This document shows positions 19,101 through 29,411 of a stretch of 64,000 bases of DNA, one piece after another (within the stretch, counting starts at the first letter, position 1; the number at the start of each line of letters is the position of its first letter). Source of the DNA: Pseudidiomarina homiensis (GTDB lineage Bacteria > Pseudomonadota > Gammaproteobacteria > Enterobacterales > Alteromonadaceae); contig NZ_PIPX01000003.1 of NCBI RefSeq assembly GCF_003987225.1, positions 62,001-126,000 of the forward strand, read 5' to 3'. The notes beneath the pieces are model-generated. The model made no database searches and was not told where the DNA came from. It was given only the letters and a program-made list of their open reading frames with translations. The position numbers and the translations under genes were made by a program.

Positions 19101-20002
19101 GGATGGTTGTGCGTTTCGACCTTCATTAGAATATGCACAGGTTCGTGGAAGTAACTGTACTCGCCCGCAGCTGCGGTACCTGCTGGATAAGGATAGAAGC
19201 GCCCCGCTTCTGAACCCACCATAACGGCAGCGTTATCTTTGTAGGCCGACAACACATGATCCGGCGTTGCTTCGAACGTGTTTTTAATCATTTTAAACAG
19301 CGATTTAAGCTGCTCTTTGCCATCAATTGTCCAATCGGCATTAAAAATCTTGTGGCGGCAATGCTCTGAGTTGGCTTGCGCAAACATGTACAGCTCGATG
19401 TCGTTAGGGTTACGCCCTATCGCGCTGAAGTTTTCATACAGATAGTCTATTTCGTCGTCAGCTAAGGCCAAGCCCATGTCGATATTGGCACGTTGCAACG
19501 CGTCACGCCCGCCCGCAAGAATATCAACCGATGCCAACGGAGCTGGTTCGGCAGCGACAAACAATGCCTCAACTGCTTGCAGGCTCGGCATCACGGTTTC
19601 CGTCATGCGATCGTGCAAAACAGCCTCGGCCTGCGCTACCTGTTCAGTGGTGAATTCGCCTTCTAAGTAGTAAGCGATGCCGCGCTCGATGCGGCGGATT
19701 TGTGCCAAACCACAATTGTGCGCAATATCTGTAGCCTTGGATGACCACGGCGAAATCGTCCCCTGACGTGGCGTCACTACCAGTAAGCGCCCTTCTGGTA
19801 AGTGCTGCGCTAGTGCCGGACCATAGGTCAGTAGTTTTTTCAGCACATGCCGATCGGCTTCATCAAGCGCACCTTTAACGTCAACAAAGTGCATGTATTC
19901 GGCATAAATATCGCGTACAGGCACATTAGCTTGTTGTAAGCGTTGCAGTAACTTTTCCGTTCGGAATTCAGATAGGGCTGGGGCGCCGCGTACTATCTCC
20001 AC
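16106..20002 (-). CDS. purL: Phosphoribosylformylglycinamidine synthase PurL
   Basis: Large single-chain FGAM synthase that uses glutamine and ATP to convert FGAR to FGAM in de novo purine synthesis. The 1298 residues match the gammaproteobacterial form. The synthetase region shows [27 protein letters not shown] and GGAASSM. The C-terminal glutamine amidotransferase has the nucleophile in GVCNGCQML (C1139) and the terminal [10 protein letters not shown]. The start is GTG at 20002 with GGAG 8 nt upstream; the N terminus [13 protein letters not shown] matches the family. It is transcribed towards the second Oar-like gene and separated from it by the terminator. Confidence 0.98.
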   Translation of the reverse strand: MEIVRGAPALSEFRTEKLLQRLQQANVPVRDIYAEYMHFVDVKGALDEADRHVLKKLLTYGPALAQHLPEGRLLVVTPRQGTISPWSSKATDIAHNCGLAQIRRIERGIAYYLEGEFTTEQVAQAEAVLHDRMTETVMPSLQAVEALFVAAEPAPLASVDILAGGRDALQRANIDMGLALADDEIDYLYENFSAIGRNPNDIELYMFAQANSEHCRHKIFNADWTIDGKEQLKSLFKMIKNTFEATPDHVLSAYKDNAAVMVGSEAGRFYPYPAGTAAAGEYSYFHEPVHILMKVETHNHPTAISPFPGAATGSGGEIRDEGATGRGAKPKAGLVGFSVSNLRIPGFEQPWEEDFGKPDRIVTALEIMLEGPLGGAAFNNEFGRPALTGYFRTFEEKVNSHNGEEIRGYHKPIMIAGGMGNIRENHVEKGEIPVGAKLVVLGGPAMNIGLGGGAASSMTSGTSSEDLDFASVQRDNPEMERRCQEVIDRCWQLGEKNPIAFIHDVGAGGLSNAMPELVSDGGRGGNFELREVPNDEPGMSPLAIWCNESQERYVLAIAPEHMETFAAICERERAPYAVIGEATEEEHLTLTDAHFKDTPIDLPLNVLLGKPPKMHRDVQSKRAQGIELDTQGIELAEAAERLLRLPAIAEKTFLITIGDRTVTGLVARDQMVGPWQIPVADVAVTAASYDSYAGEAMAMGERTPLALLDFAASAKMAVGEALTNIAAADIGDLKHIKLSANWMAAAGHPGEDAGLYEAVKAVGEELCPALGITIPVGKDSMSMKTQWQDNGEDKAVTAPLSLVITAFGRVRDVRRTLTPQLRTDKGATKLLLIDLGAGKARLGGSALAQVYRQLGKTAPTVDSAEVLAGFFTATQQLVREKKLLAYHDRSDGGLFVTVAEMAFAGHCGVNVRLDGMHEHDLAALFNEELGAVIQVRSDDVEKVQAAYAEAGLADAVQVIGEVTDEDVVQFTRDGQVVLEHARSHYRSIWAETTHKMQRLRDNPACADEEFTAKQQTSDTGLFADLTFDSSEDIAAPYINTGRDPVVAILREQGVNSHVEMAAAFDRAGFAAIDVHMSDILSGRVSLDKFNGLVACGGFSYGDVLGAGEGWAKSILFNSRARDQFAAFFERDKTFALGVCNGCQMLSNLRELIPGAEAWPHFVTNRSERFEARFSMVEVQDSPSLFFKEMAGSKMPIAVSHGEGRAEFKGNNLAEITGKGLVAMRYINNDGSVASHYPANPNGSPEGITGLTTPDGRVSIMMPHPERVFRTVANSWHPDEWGEDSPWMRMFRNARVYLG

Positions 20003-20056
20003 AGATCATTCTCCAGATTGGCATTGGATGGCAATTACGACTTTTCGCAGCCGCGT

Positions 20057-20062
20057 ATTATA
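20057..20062 (-). promoter_or_regulatory. Probable -10 hexamer of purL
   Basis: A perfect TATAAT lies on the minus strand 54 nt upstream of the GTG start. No good -35 is found at the usual distance, and I could not recognise a convincing PurR operator. Confidence 0.4.
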
Positions 20063-20140
20063 AAGGTTTAATCTTCTTTTTCACACAACCGGAACCATTT
20101 CTGTCGGCGGTCATTTAACAAGTGGCGTTTCTTTCGTAAC

Positions 20141-20160
20141 CATGCTCGACGACGAGCATG
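20141..20160. repeat. Perfect 20-bp palindrome between purL and mltF
   Basis: CATGCTCGACGACGAGCATG can be read as an 8-bp stem (CATGCTCG/CGAGCATG) with a 4-nt centre. It lies 26 nt downstream of the mltF stop but has no T tract on either strand, so it could be a processing or stabilising hairpin or a protein-binding site. Confidence 0.4.
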
Positions 20161-20186
20161 CGGGACTAACCGTTTTGTTGTTCGCA

Positions 20187-21587
20187 TTATGGGGCCTTAT
20201 CGCCACTCCCAGTTGGAAGTGAAATATCTAGGGGTTGAGCTGGGATGCGTCCTCGTTCATCCAACCAAACCAACGTATCGTAGTAGCGACGAATGTTTCC
20301 TACGTATCGCACTGGCTCATCACCGCGAGCAAACCCATAGCGAGTCTGACGGTAATATTTTTTCTGTCGTAATAAGGGTAGTCGTTTGCGCACATCGATC
20401 CAGCGATCAGGATCAGCACCTTGACGCTCGGTCAATACGCGTGCGTCCTCTAAATGTCCGTAACCAATATTGTAGGCCGCCAACGCAAACCACGTGCGGT
20501 CAGGCTCTGGAATACGTGCTGGAATGGTATCGAGCATGCGCTCAAAATAGCGTGCGCCACCACGAATACTTTCTTCTGGATTCAGGCGGCTCGTCACACC
20601 CATGGCTTCAGCCGTTGGCAGGGTAAGCATCATTAAGCCACGCACACCGGTCGGTGACACGGCTCGTGGATTCCATAAACTTTCTTGATACGAAATTGCC
20701 GCCAACAAACGCCAATCAAGTCGCCCGGAGTGTTCAACAAAGAAGTCACGATATTTGGGTAAGGTCGTCTGCACTGCGTCAATAAAAAAGCTCGTATCGA
20801 CGTAATTAAACTGCGAAACATGACCAAAATGTCTATCGACCAGTTGTGCCAGTTCTCCCGATGCGCGCAATTCACCAAAAAAGCGAATGACCTCTGCATA
20901 CAAAGAGCCATCACGGCCAGGCGCCAGCATCCAGCTGATGTCTAAGTCTTCACGTACGGTGAACGCAACACTAATGTTGGGGAAGTAACGCCGTTGCATA
21001 TCCAGAATATTGCTGTCGGCAATGGTAAAGGCGATTTCACCTTCAATCACCGAGCGTAGTAGTTCAGTGGCGTCGTGCTCATTGGTCGCCCGCCATTCCA
21101 GGTTGGGGTAATTCTTGCCATTGCGTTGCAACCAATCATGGTGACTACTACCGGCAACCACAACCACTTCGCCGTCTACTTGTGACCAATCACGCGGGCG
21201 ATCACGCGAGCCTTGACGATAAACCAAACGTTGTGCGACTTCTTGATAAGGAGGACCGAAACGATAGCGCCGATCACGTCGTGGCGTGCGATCTAAGCCA
21301 GCAGCAACAACATCGACTTGCGCCTGATCGAGCAGCGTGAAAAGGTCATTAACGTTGTAGCGTGAAACCACTTCGAGCTCGACGTCGAGTTGCTCGGCAA
21401 AAGTAGCGGCGAGGGCATATTCGAGGCCGCCCTCGCTTTCTAAGTCATGGTAGTAGGTGGTAGGCCCTAACAGCGTTCCCACTCGCAGCACGCCCCGCTC
21501 TTTGATTTCACTAAGGTGGTCCGGCTGCGGTTGCGGCGCGCAGCCAGCCAGTAGCAAAATTGCTAACAAGGCGAGCCAACGCACCAT
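20187..21587 (-). CDS. mltF: Membrane-bound lytic murein transglycosylase F
   Basis: Outer-membrane lipoprotein that cleaves peptidoglycan glycan strands. It has a lipobox (LLLAGC), a periplasmic solute-binding-like domain (about 30-265; KERGVLRVGTLLGPTTYY) and a C-terminal SLT domain with catalytic Glu in ISYQESLWNP (around residue 310) and the GLMMLT motif. The start at 21587 is preferred over 21602, because it opens directly into the signal peptide and has GGAG 8 nt upstream, formed by the last guaA codons. It lies 5 nt after the guaA stop, so it is probably co-transcribed with guaBA. The neighbouring purL is its usual genomic partner. Confidence 0.94.
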   Translation of the reverse strand: MVRWLALLAILLLAGCAPQPQPDHLSEIKERGVLRVGTLLGPTTYYHDLESEGGLEYALAATFAEQLDVELEVVSRYNVNDLFTLLDQAQVDVVAAGLDRTPRRDRRYRFGPPYQEVAQRLVYRQGSRDRPRDWSQVDGEVVVVAGSSHHDWLQRNGKNYPNLEWRATNEHDATELLRSVIEGEIAFTIADSNILDMQRRYFPNISVAFTVREDLDISWMLAPGRDGSLYAEVIRFFGELRASGELAQLVDRHFGHVSQFNYVDTSFFIDAVQTTLPKYRDFFVEHSGRLDWRLLAAISYQESLWNPRAVSPTGVRGLMMLTLPTAEAMGVTSRLNPEESIRGGARYFERMLDTIPARIPEPDRTWFALAAYNIGYGHLEDARVLTERQGADPDRWIDVRKRLPLLRQKKYYRQTRYGFARGDEPVRYVGNIRRYYDTLVWLDERGRIPAQPLDISLPTGSGDKAP

Positions 21588-21592
21588 TCTAC

Positions 21593-23167
21593 TTACTCCC
21601 ACTCGATGGTGGCTGGAGGTTTACCTGAGATGTCATAGACCACCCGTGAGATGCCATCGATTTCGTTGATGATGCGGTTGGAGACTTTTTCCAATAGTTC
21701 ATAAGGTAAATGTGCCCAACGTGCGGTCATAAAGTCAATAGTTTCGACCGCGCGCAGTGCAATCACCCAATCGTATTTACGGGCGTCACCCATCACACCA
21801 ACCGAACGCACCGGCAAGAACACCGCAAATGCTTGGCTTACGTCGTGATAAATACCTGCGTTGCGAAGCTCAGAGATGAAAATGTGATCGGCACGACGCA
21901 ATAGATCGCAGTACTCTTTTTTCACTTCCGCCAGAACGCGTACGCCAAGACCTGGTCCTGGGAACGGGTGGCGATACAGCATGTCGTACGGCAAGCCAAG
22001 CTCGAGCCCGATCTTACGTACTTCGTCTTTAAACAATTCGCGTAACGGCTCAACCAGCTCAAGCTTCATATCTTCAGGCAGTCCGCCGACGTTATGATGC
22101 GACTTAATCACATGGGCTTTACCGGTTTTCGAGCCAGCTGACTCAATCACATCCGGATAAATGGTCCCTTGCGCTAAATAGGACACATCGTTAATACGCG
22201 TGGCTTGCTCATCAAAAATTTCAATAAACACTCGGCCAATGATTTTGCGTTTCGCTTCTGGATCGTGTTCGCCTGCTAATGCATCAAGAAAACGGTTCTC
22301 CGCATCCACGTGAACAATATTGAGTCCGTAGTGGTCGCCGAACATTTCCATTACTTGCTCAGCTTCTTGCCAGCGCAATAAGCCGTTATCCACGAAGACG
22401 CAGGTCAGTTGGTCGCCAATGGCGCGGTGCAACAACATAGCAGTGACCGAACTATCGACGCCGCCCGATAAGCCAAGAACAACTTTACCGTTGCCCACTT
22501 GCTCACGGATGCGTGCCACTGCGTCATTAATGATGTGTGCTGCGGTCCAGTTGGTTTCGCATTCACAAATCTCGACCACAAAGTGCTCAAGCATGCGCAT
22601 ACCTTGACGGGTATGCGTAACTTCTGGATGGAATTGCACACCGTAGAAGTCACGTGCGTCATCAGCCATCGCGGCAATTGCACAGGTCGGCGTTTGCGCG
22701 ACAATATGGAAGCCTTCTGGCGCTTCGATGACTTTGTCACCGTGACTCATCCATACGTCGAGTAGCGGATTGCCATTGTCGTGCACCGCATCTTCAATGT
22801 GGTGGAACAATGGACAAGGTTCGGTGCGTTCTACTTGCGCATAGCCGAACTCTCGCTCTAACGAGCCTTGTACTTTACCGCCCAGTTGCGCGGCCATGGT
22901 TTGCATGCCGTAGCACACACCCAATACTGGCACGCCAGCTTCAAACACATACTCAGGTGCCCGCGGTGAGCCTTCTTCAGTTACCGACTCAGGGCCACCC
23001 GACAAAATAATGCCGTTGGGGTTAAAGTTTTTGATGTCTTCGGCGTCTACGTCCCACGCCCAAAGTTCACAATAAACGCCAATTTCACGAATACGACGCG
23101 CAATAAGCTGGGTGTACTGTGAACCAAAATCTAAAATCAATATGCGATGCGCATGAATATCTTGCAT
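21593..23167 (-). CDS. guaA: GMP synthase (glutamine-hydrolysing)
   Basis: Converts XMP to GMP with ATP and glutamine, the last step of guanine nucleotide synthesis. The N-terminal amidotransferase has the nucleophile in GVCYGMQTM (C85) and the motif FHPEVTHT. The ATP-pyrophosphatase domain has the PP-loop [11 protein letters not shown], and the C-terminal dimerisation domain ends in KPPATIEWE, a family-typical tail. The length of 524 residues is standard. It begins 6 nt after guaB. Confidence 0.98.
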   Translation of the reverse strand: MQDIHAHRILILDFGSQYTQLIARRIREIGVYCELWAWDVDAEDIKNFNPNGIILSGGPESVTEEGSPRAPEYVFEAGVPVLGVCYGMQTMAAQLGGKVQGSLEREFGYAQVERTEPCPLFHHIEDAVHDNGNPLLDVWMSHGDKVIEAPEGFHIVAQTPTCAIAAMADDARDFYGVQFHPEVTHTRQGMRMLEHFVVEICECETNWTAAHIINDAVARIREQVGNGKVVLGLSGGVDSSVTAMLLHRAIGDQLTCVFVDNGLLRWQEAEQVMEMFGDHYGLNIVHVDAENRFLDALAGEHDPEAKRKIIGRVFIEIFDEQATRINDVSYLAQGTIYPDVIESAGSKTGKAHVIKSHHNVGGLPEDMKLELVEPLRELFKDEVRKIGLELGLPYDMLYRHPFPGPGLGVRVLAEVKKEYCDLLRRADHIFISELRNAGIYHDVSQAFAVFLPVRSVGVMGDARKYDWVIALRAVETIDFMTARWAHLPYELLEKVSNRIINEIDGISRVVYDISGKPPATIEWE

Positions 23168-23173
23168 GTCGGC

Positions 23174-24643
23174 TTAACCCATTCGGTAGTTTGGAGCTTC
23201 TTTAGTGATTTGCACATCGTGCACATGTGATTCGCCCATGCCCGCAGAGGTCACACGAACGAATTGCGGCTTGGTGCGCATTTCTTTGATGGTGGCAGAG
23301 CCAGTTAAGCCCATTGCCGAGCGCAAACCGCCCATTTGCTGATGAATAATGGTCGCAATAGGTCCTTTATAGGCGATGCGCCCTTCGATACCCTCTGGTA
23401 CCAGCTTTTCGGCTTCATTGCTGGCCTGGAAATAACGGTCAGATGAACCATGACGTTGATTCATAGCGCCTAAGCTACCCATACCACGGTACGATTTGTA
23501 GTAACGCCCTTGATACAGTTCAACTTCGCCCGGCGATTCTTCAGTACCCGCCAACATGCTACCCACCATCACGCAATCCGCGCCTGCGGCAATCGCTTTG
23601 GCGATATCGCCTGAGAAGCGAATACCACCATCGGCAATAACCGGAATACCGGTGCCTTTTAGGGCATCGACAGCATCGCTGATTGCGGTAATTTGCGGCA
23701 CACCACAGCCGGTAACAATGCGCGTGGTACAAATAGAACCAGGGCCAATACCTACTTTAACAGCATCAACGCCCGCATCGGCCAAGGCTTTTGCACCAGC
23801 GCCGGTAGCAACGTTGCCAGCAATCAGTTGTAAGTTTGGATAAACTTTGCGGACATAAGCAACGCGATCAATCACGCCCTGCGAATGACCGTGTGAGGTG
23901 TCAATCAACAACACATCGACGCCTGCTTCAGCTAGTGCGGCAATGCGCTCTTCGGTACCAGGACCAACGCCGACCGCAGCGCCAACACGCAAGCGACCTA
24001 ATTCGTCTTTACAGGCGTTAGGTTTATTTTCAGCTTTAGTGAAATCTTTCAGGGTAATCATACCGCGCAGGTGAAACGCGTCATCGACGACCAAAATCTT
24101 TTCGATACGATGTTTATGCATTAAGCCAAGAATTTCTTCGCTTTCCGCACTTTCTTTTACCGTAATCAGGTTGTCTTTTGGCGTCATGATGGTGGCAACA
24201 CGTTTGCTGTTGTCACTTTCGGCACGCGCATCGCGGCCGGTGATAATTCCGACCAACTCACCGTTGGTTTCGACCACCGGAAATCCATGGAAGCCATGTT
24301 CGACACTTAAGGCACGAATTTCGCCAAGGCTTGTGTCCGGCGTGACGGTCACAGGATCAGAAACCATGCCACTTTCGTATTTTTTAACCTTACGAACATG
24401 GGCTGCTTGCTCAGCAATGGTCATATTCTTATGAATGAAACCCAGTCCACCTTCTTGCGCCAGCGCAATAGCTAAGGCTGCTTCAGTGACGGTATCCATA
24501 GCGGCAGAGACCATTGGAATATTCAGCTCAATACCGCGCGTCAAACGCGTGCGCAGGTCAGCAGTATGAGGTAAAACGGTCGAGTGACCGGGGACGAGTA
24601 AAACATCGTCAAAGGTAAGAGCTTCTTGAGCGATTCGTAGCAT
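23174..24643 (-). CDS. guaB: Inosine-5'-monophosphate dehydrogenase
   Basis: Oxidises IMP to XMP with NAD, the committing step to guanine nucleotides. A TIM barrel is interrupted by a pair of CBS domains (about residues 95-205; [17 protein letters not shown] and [11 protein letters not shown]). The catalytic Cys is in [13 protein letters not shown] (around 305), and the mobile flap follows with [10 protein letters not shown]. The length of 489 residues is standard. It is the first gene of a guaB-guaA-mltF unit and is divergent from xseA, an arrangement common in gammaproteobacteria. Confidence 0.98.
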   Translation of the reverse strand: MLRIAQEALTFDDVLLVPGHSTVLPHTADLRTRLTRGIELNIPMVSAAMDTVTEAALAIALAQEGGLGFIHKNMTIAEQAAHVRKVKKYESGMVSDPVTVTPDTSLGEIRALSVEHGFHGFPVVETNGELVGIITGRDARAESDNSKRVATIMTPKDNLITVKESAESEEILGLMHKHRIEKILVVDDAFHLRGMITLKDFTKAENKPNACKDELGRLRVGAAVGVGPGTEERIAALAEAGVDVLLIDTSHGHSQGVIDRVAYVRKVYPNLQLIAGNVATGAGAKALADAGVDAVKVGIGPGSICTTRIVTGCGVPQITAISDAVDALKGTGIPVIADGGIRFSGDIAKAIAAGADCVMVGSMLAGTEESPGEVELYQGRYYKSYRGMGSLGAMNQRHGSSDRYFQASNEAEKLVPEGIEGRIAYKGPIATIIHQQMGGLRSAMGLTGSATIKEMRTKPQFVRVTSAGMGESHVHDVQITKEAPNYRMG

Positions 24644-24751
24644 GGCAACATCCCACTAGCTGAGTTAATGTTGCGGGCAGATTTTACTCGTAAACGGCTT
24701 TTCAGTAAACTAATTTTTTTGCTAAACGCTACTTAACTAAGGTTCCGCCTC

Positions 24752-26092
24752 ATGCCTGATGCCGCCATTTTCACCGTTGCTCAATTGAATGCTGAAGTAC
24801 GTCAAGTACTTGAGCAAGGATTTGGCTCTATTTGGTTGCTTGGCGAAATTTCGAACTTTGCCGCGCCGGGGTCCGGTCATTGGTACTTTACACTCAAAGA
24901 TGAGCGTGCGCAGATCCGCGCTGCTATGTTCCGAAATGCCAATCAGCGCGCTAAAATTCGTCCACAACATGGCATGCAGGTGTTAGTCCGCGCGAAACTT
25001 ACCGTGTACGAACCGCGCGGAGATTACCAGCTGATCGTGGAGCACATGGAAGACGCTGGAGCGGGTTTACTGCAGCAACGCTATGAGCAGTTAAAGCATA
25101 AATTACAAGCGGCTGGCCTGTTTGCTGCGGAACACAAACAAGCACTACCGGACAAAATTCGTAAAGTTGGAGTGATTACCTCACCGACCGGCGCGGCGAT
25201 ACGCGATATTCTGGCGGTACTCAAACGGCGCGACCCGCGTCTCGAGGTGATCATCTACCCCAGCGCGGTGCAAGGACAGGCTGCCGCCAACGACTTATTG
25301 TTTGCCTTACAACGCGCCATTGCGCGTAATGAAGTCGATGTTTTAATTTTAAGCCGCGGTGGCGGCTCACTTGAGGACTTGTGGTGTTTTAACGATGAGC
25401 AACTGGCATACGCTCTGCATAGCTGCCCGCTGCCCACCATCAGTGCTGTCGGTCACGAGGTCGATTTTACCATTGCGGATTACGTTGCTGATGTACGCGC
25501 CCCTACGCCATCGGCCGCTGCCGAATTAGTCAGTCGCGATCAACGCGAAGTGTTGCAACGCTTGCAGCAACTTGATCATCGACTACAGCAGTATTGGCAA
25601 CGGCAACGTAGCTTTATTCAACAAACCCTGCAGCATTGGCAACATCGGCTTGAACAACAGCACCCGCAACGCCGTTTACAACAACATAGTCAACGCGTTG
25701 ATGAATTAATGGCACGGGCGACGGTGGCGATGCAACGCAGTCAACGACAAACGCGCGAACGCTTAGGCTATCAGCAGCAGCGTTTACTTGCGGTGCATCC
25801 CCAACGGCAATTAACGCCATTGCACCAGCGCTTGCAGCAACTTCAGCAACGGCAAAGCTTGGCGATGCGGCAACTGCTAAAGCATTGGCAGCAACGGCAA
25901 CAAACCGTCGTGCAGAACCTGCAGTTGGTCAGTCCGCTGCAAACGATTGCCCGTGGTTATGCCGTGGTGCGCTCGCAACAAGGCGAGGTTATCCGCGACC
26001 CCGCCCAACTTAAAGCCGATGAAGTTTTTTCGGTACGCGTAGCTGAAGGCGAATTTAATGCGGTTAAAGCCCCTGCAAAGCCTGCAAAATAA
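24752..26092 (+). CDS. xseA: Exodeoxyribonuclease VII large subunit
   Basis: Catalytic subunit of the single-strand exonuclease ExoVII; the small subunit xseB is at 47439. An N-terminal OB-fold (about 1-105; [23 protein letters not shown]) precedes the catalytic core with [25 protein letters not shown] and [15 protein letters not shown] long Gln-rich coiled coil (about 270-400) follows, then a short C-terminal segment ([10 protein letters not shown]). At 446 residues it is normal. The last 29 nt overlap the 3' end of the convergent AEC transporter gene. Confidence 0.97.
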   Translation: MPDAAIFTVAQLNAEVRQVLEQGFGSIWLLGEISNFAAPGSGHWYFTLKDERAQIRAAMFRNANQRAKIRPQHGMQVLVRAKLTVYEPRGDYQLIVEHMEDAGAGLLQQRYEQLKHKLQAAGLFAAEHKQALPDKIRKVGVITSPTGAAIRDILAVLKRRDPRLEVIIYPSAVQGQAAANDLLFALQRAIARNEVDVLILSRGGGSLEDLWCFNDEQLAYALHSCPLPTISAVGHEVDFTIADYVADVRAPTPSAAAELVSRDQREVLQRLQQLDHRLQQYWQRQRSFIQQTLQHWQHRLEQQHPQRRLQQHSQRVDELMARATVAMQRSQRQTRERLGYQQQRLLAVHPQRQLTPLHQRLQQLQQRQSLAMRQLLKHWQQRQQTVVQNLQLVSPLQTIARGYAVVRSQQGEVIRDPAQLKADEVFSVRVAEGEFNAVKAPAKPAK

Positions 26093-26993
26093 AGTACCAC
26101 AGCGGTAATGTCGCAAAACAGAGCAGCACCCCGTAGCCGACCACGGCCGCTGACAATGTCGGTGCCAATCCGGCCATAATGGCTAAGGCACCGGCCGAAA
26201 TCATGGCAGGCATTGCAGCCTCCATAATGGTCACTTGTACCGCTAATTGTTCTAAACCAAAGCCCCACAGGAGCAATAAAGCGACCAACGGCATTAGACC
26301 TAACTTAATCAGTAACGCCCAAGCAAGTGGACCGCGATCTTCTTGTGGTAAGCGAAAGCGCAGCTGAAATCCAACCGCAACCATAATCACTGGCACTAAG
26401 GTCACCGCTAAAGAGTCAATAAAGTGCTGCATAACGTCAGGATAATCGATGCTGCGCAATGCAAAGGCAGCGATGAGCGCAACAAAGGGCGGAAACTTAA
26501 TGATTTTCCAAGCGATAGTTTTGCCCGATGGGCGTTGCGCCTGTTCACCCTCGGCATGACTGTAGACCGCAGCAATAATGGTGGCGTAGATCGAGAGAAT
26601 AAAGAATGAGCCAAGTTGATCGTATAGCAAGGCATACGGAATACCTGCTGGTCCAAAAAACGCCTCGATCATCGGAAAGCCAACGAACGATGTGTTTCCC
26701 AACGGAATGACAATCAGCATCGCTCCCGTTGTCGTTCGCGACCACTGCCGCCACCGTGCAATCCACATAACCACCGGCACAGTGAGTGCGAGTAACACCC
26801 AGGGCAGCAACGCTGGAAATAGCAGCTCTTTACCAAAAGTGAGGGCTGGAATTTTTTGCAGTACCAATGCCGGTAATGCGACATAAATCACATAGGCATT
26901 GAGGATTTGCCCAGAATTTTGCGGAAATTGCCGACTCCGTCGCAGCAGTAAGCCAATCAGTACGTAGCCGGCAATATAAAGAAAGTTCGCCAT
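26064..26993 (-). CDS. AEC-family transporter (auxin efflux carrier fold)
   Basis: Inner-membrane protein of 309 residues with about ten hydrophobic segments in two similar halves. Family-typical motifs include [18 protein letters not shown] near residue 35 and [16 protein letters not shown] near 100, with an [14 protein letters not shown] segment in the second half. Bacterial members export or exchange carboxylates such as malate; the substrate here is not predictable. It is a single gene, convergent with xseA, and has no visible link to the phosphate genes on its other side. Confidence 0.85.
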   Translation of the reverse strand: MANFLYIAGYVLIGLLLRRSRQFPQNSGQILNAYVIYVALPALVLQKIPALTFGKELLFPALLPWVLLALTVPVVMWIARWRQWSRTTTGAMLIVIPLGNTSFVGFPMIEAFFGPAGIPYALLYDQLGSFFILSIYATIIAAVYSHAEGEQAQRPSGKTIAWKIIKFPPFVALIAAFALRSIDYPDVMQHFIDSLAVTLVPVIMVAVGFQLRFRLPQEDRGPLAWALLIKLGLMPLVALLLLWGFGLEQLAVQVTIMEAAMPAMISAGALAIMAGLAPTLSAAVVGYGVLLCFATLPLWYFILQALQGL

Positions 26994-27060
26994 CGTTCAA
27001 ACAAGCTGGTGAATGATGGCGATAGTCTACAAGGCTTTCACGGCCAAGAGAAATTAGACT

Positions 27061-28011
27061 TTAGAAGCGGTGTTCAAGACCTACAGCGAAGTAAGTTTGC
27101 TCGGCCGCTAAAGTATCCAAGTCGCGGCCAGTGTACCAAGCATACACTTTGGTATTCTTACTAAACTTGTAGTCCGCACCAAAGGCAATAGAGTCATCGT
27201 CGCCGTCAACAAATTCCATCATCTGGTATTGTGCTTTTAAACGCCATTGGCCCAATGCATGTTGTACGCTTGCGACAAAACCATCGGCTTCGTTGGTGCC
27301 CATGACTTCTTGTTGCTGCTGCCACATCAAACCAAACATGGTATCAGCCACTTTGGTATAACCCACGAGACGCTCGATATCATAACCATCAACGTCGCGA
27401 TCGATAGCAGCACCAAAGTAATACGGTGTGTCATCTAAGCCTTCGTCGCCGTAAGTTAACGCAAGTGAATAACCGTCGTCTTGCTCGTCACCCTCGCTTA
27501 ATACCACTGAGCCGGCAATGCGGAACTGTGCGAAAGCAGGTGAATAATAAGACAGGGTATTACTGGTGCGGTTTTCACCCTCAAACAGGGCTTTGACGTC
27601 AGCTTCATAGTCGCTGAACTGATCAATATCACCTTGCACGGTTTTCAGTACGGTGTCACGGCGACCTACGGTGAACTCACCAAAACTACCACGCAAACCC
27701 ACGTACTGGTTGCGTGATTTCAAATTATCATCACCACCTAGATCGGTAAGGTCAACCTGCCATTCTAATTTATAGATGACTTCGAGATCGTCATTGAGCT
27801 GAGCGCCGCCCTTTACGCCGATGCGTGAAGCGTTGCTTTTCAGTTCACTGTCGCTACCTTGCCCATCGTCGCTGCTTTGTAAAGAAACATTCGCGCGACC
27901 ATAAAAGTCGAAACTTACTGGATTCTCGTCCTGAGCTACAGCTACGCCACTAAACAGTGCGAGCGGAAGTACCATCCAAATAGAAGAGTTAACTGTCATA
28001 ACGGTTACCAT
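27061..28011 (-). CDS. Outer-membrane porin, phosphate-starvation controlled
   Basis: General porin of the Gram-negative 16-strand type: signal peptide (cleavage near VAVAQD), then SFDFYGRANVSLQSSDD, LEVIYKLEWQVD, NQYVGLRGSFGEFTVGRRDT and the terminal AVGLEHRF ending in Phe. Length is 316 residues. Two starts are possible (28011, or 27999 four codons on); neither has a strong RBS. Its upstream region carries several phased PhoB half-sites, so it is probably the functional equivalent of a phosphoporin such as PhoE or OprP. Anion selectivity cannot be confirmed from sequence. Confidence 0.88.
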   Translation of the reverse strand: MVTVMTVNSSIWMVLPLALFSGVAVAQDENPVSFDFYGRANVSLQSSDDGQGSDSELKSNASRIGVKGGAQLNDDLEVIYKLEWQVDLTDLGGDDNLKSRNQYVGLRGSFGEFTVGRRDTVLKTVQGDIDQFSDYEADVKALFEGENRTSNTLSYYSPAFAQFRIAGSVVLSEGDEQDDGYSLALTYGDEGLDDTPYYFGAAIDRDVDGYDIERLVGYTKVADTMFGLMWQQQQEVMGTNEADGFVASVQHALGQWRLKAQYQMMEFVDGDDDSIAFGADYKFSKNTKVYAWYTGRDLDTLAAEQTYFAVGLEHRF

Positions 28012-28061
28012 CGTTGCTAAGTTGAGAGTTAAGCAGGCCCTTGCCTACTCAATACGCGCAT

Positions 28062-28103
28062 AGCATATGGCACTTTTATGACAGTTTAATGACTATATGT
28101 CAG
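28062..28103 (-). promoter_or_regulatory. PhoB-box promoter of the porin (proximal cluster)
   Basis: On the minus strand TAGTCAT, CTGTCAT and GTGCCAT begin at an 11-bp period (28089-28095, 28078-28084, 28067-28073). CTGTCAT ends exactly 10 bp before TATGCT (28062-28067), the likely -10. A further CTGACAT lies at 28097-28103, off this register by 3 bp. Confidence 0.8.
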
Positions 28104-28129
28104 TTTTTTTTCGTTTTGATAAAACTTTT

Positions 28130-28147
28130 ATGGCGTATTTATGACGC
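28130..28147 (-). promoter_or_regulatory. Upstream PhoB box of the porin, overlapping the TPR gene 3' end
   Basis: The minus strand reads GCGTCAT-AAAT-ACGCCAT, two half-sites at 11 bp with the consensus-like AAAT linker. The distal half-site includes the stop codon of the TPR gene. It is in 11-bp phase with CTGACAT at 28097-28103, three turns away. Confidence 0.5.
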
Positions 28148-29401
28148 TTGCAGTTGTTTTATCCGTTCTGCTTGCTCTTTTTCTGAGGTTGCATAACGTT
28201 CCCACTGTGCTGCTGCTTTACGCGCATCGTCAAAAGCTTTGGCTTTTGCGAAGGCTTGCAGCGCTGGATTATAGTTCTCTTGTTCTAATTCAGCCATGCC
28301 AATGACCAAGTGCATGGTCCCCGGCTTCTCTAAATTACCCTTGGCAAGTGCGGTCTCGGCAGCAGCGATGGCTTGCGGATAACGTTCCGCATTCAATAGC
28401 ACTTGTGCACGCTGGGCATCCAACTCACCATCATTGCTCAACTCTGCCGCTTGCTCGAGGGCCGCCACAGCACGGTCTGTCTCACGCGCCGCAATCCAGC
28501 TTTGCGCCAGCAGTTTAAGATTACGCAAATCGGCTTCGAGCTTTCCTTCGGCAAGCGCCTGCTCCATCACTTTGCCAGCCTTGTAAGGAATGCCGCCAAA
28601 GAAGTAGCTTTGCACTAACATTTGTAAATCTTGGCCTTTGGTCAGAAAGCCTTGCTGGTATGCAGCTTCAAGCATCGCTAACTGTTGCTCATCATTACCG
28701 AGTTGACCATAGACACCTGCAAGTTGAACCCAGTATTCAGGTTTGTTGAAGTGCTTGATCATTTTTTCTAAGACCGTTGCAACGGCAGCAGTTTGCTCAA
28801 GTTCATAATGAATCGCGCGTTGCAATACGTACCAGTTCTCGTCACCCGCACCGCCGTTTTCTTCGGCGCTAGCAATGGCACGTTGAATCGGCTTGAGTGC
28901 GCGTTGATAATCACCTTTTTGATAAAGTGCTTGGGCGCGCAACACATCTGCCTTTTGCGCCTGGTCGTCACCAACCACTTGCTGCCAACGGTCAAGGTAC
29001 TCGAGCGTAGCGGCATAGTCGCCCTGCCCCAGCGCTAACTGCGCAAGACTGAATAGAGTGTTTTGTTTTAACGCGTCGGGAATCGGATCTTCGTCAACAA
29101 CTTTAGCGAAATACTGAATCGCTTCCGCCAATTGGTCTTTGCCGTAATACATGTAACCGTAGAAGTTCCATAACATGGCACGTTCGTAGCTATTCATACT
29201 ACTGAGCTTCGACTCTACGTTCTTCAGCGCCGCTAAGCCGGCGGTAACATCGCCGTTGTCAGCGAGTTCTTGTGCCCGTGCCAGTTGTGAATACACTTGC
29301 TCACGCAGCGCTGGTACACGCTTCGTCTCTTGAGCGTGTAAAATTTGCATGTTCGCTTGTGCGAGGACGACAAGGGCTAATGCTGTGATTAATTTACGCA
29401 T
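28139..29401 (-). CDS. TPR-repeat periplasmic protein of the TonB operon
   Basis: Last gene of the TonB operon. It has a signal peptide (MRKLITALALVVLAQANMQILHA) and then helical tetratricopeptide-like repeats across the rest of the 420 residues (for example AMLWNFYGYMYYGKDQLAEAIQYFAKVVDEDP-type units). The start at 29401 is chosen because AGGAG lies 7 nt upstream, made from the tonB stop codon (TAG GAG), and because the longer start at 29428 lies inside tonB. Similar TPR genes end TonB2/TtpC operons in Vibrio and Shewanella relatives. A scaffold or partner role for TonB or its receptors is an inference. Confidence 0.85.
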   Translation of the reverse strand: MRKLITALALVVLAQANMQILHAQETKRVPALREQVYSQLARAQELADNGDVTAGLAALKNVESKLSSMNSYERAMLWNFYGYMYYGKDQLAEAIQYFAKVVDEDPIPDALKQNTLFSLAQLALGQGDYAATLEYLDRWQQVVGDDQAQKADVLRAQALYQKGDYQRALKPIQRAIASAEENGGAGDENWYVLQRAIHYELEQTAAVATVLEKMIKHFNKPEYWVQLAGVYGQLGNDEQQLAMLEAAYQQGFLTKGQDLQMLVQSYFFGGIPYKAGKVMEQALAEGKLEADLRNLKLLAQSWIAARETDRAVAALEQAAELSNDGELDAQRAQVLLNAERYPQAIAAAETALAKGNLEKPGTMHLVIGMAELEQENYNPALQAFAKAKAFDDARKAAAQWERYATSEKEQAERIKQLQAS

Positions 29402-29411
29402 GGTTCTTCTC

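Noticed and set aside
20141-20160. Palindrome after mltF considered as a terminator
   Set aside because: No T tract follows the stem on either strand, so it is listed only as a palindrome.
24644-24751. Possible PurR operator between guaB and xseA (CGTAAACGGCTTTTC)
   Set aside because: It matches the ACGCAAACGTTTGCGT consensus only loosely and lacks dyad symmetry.
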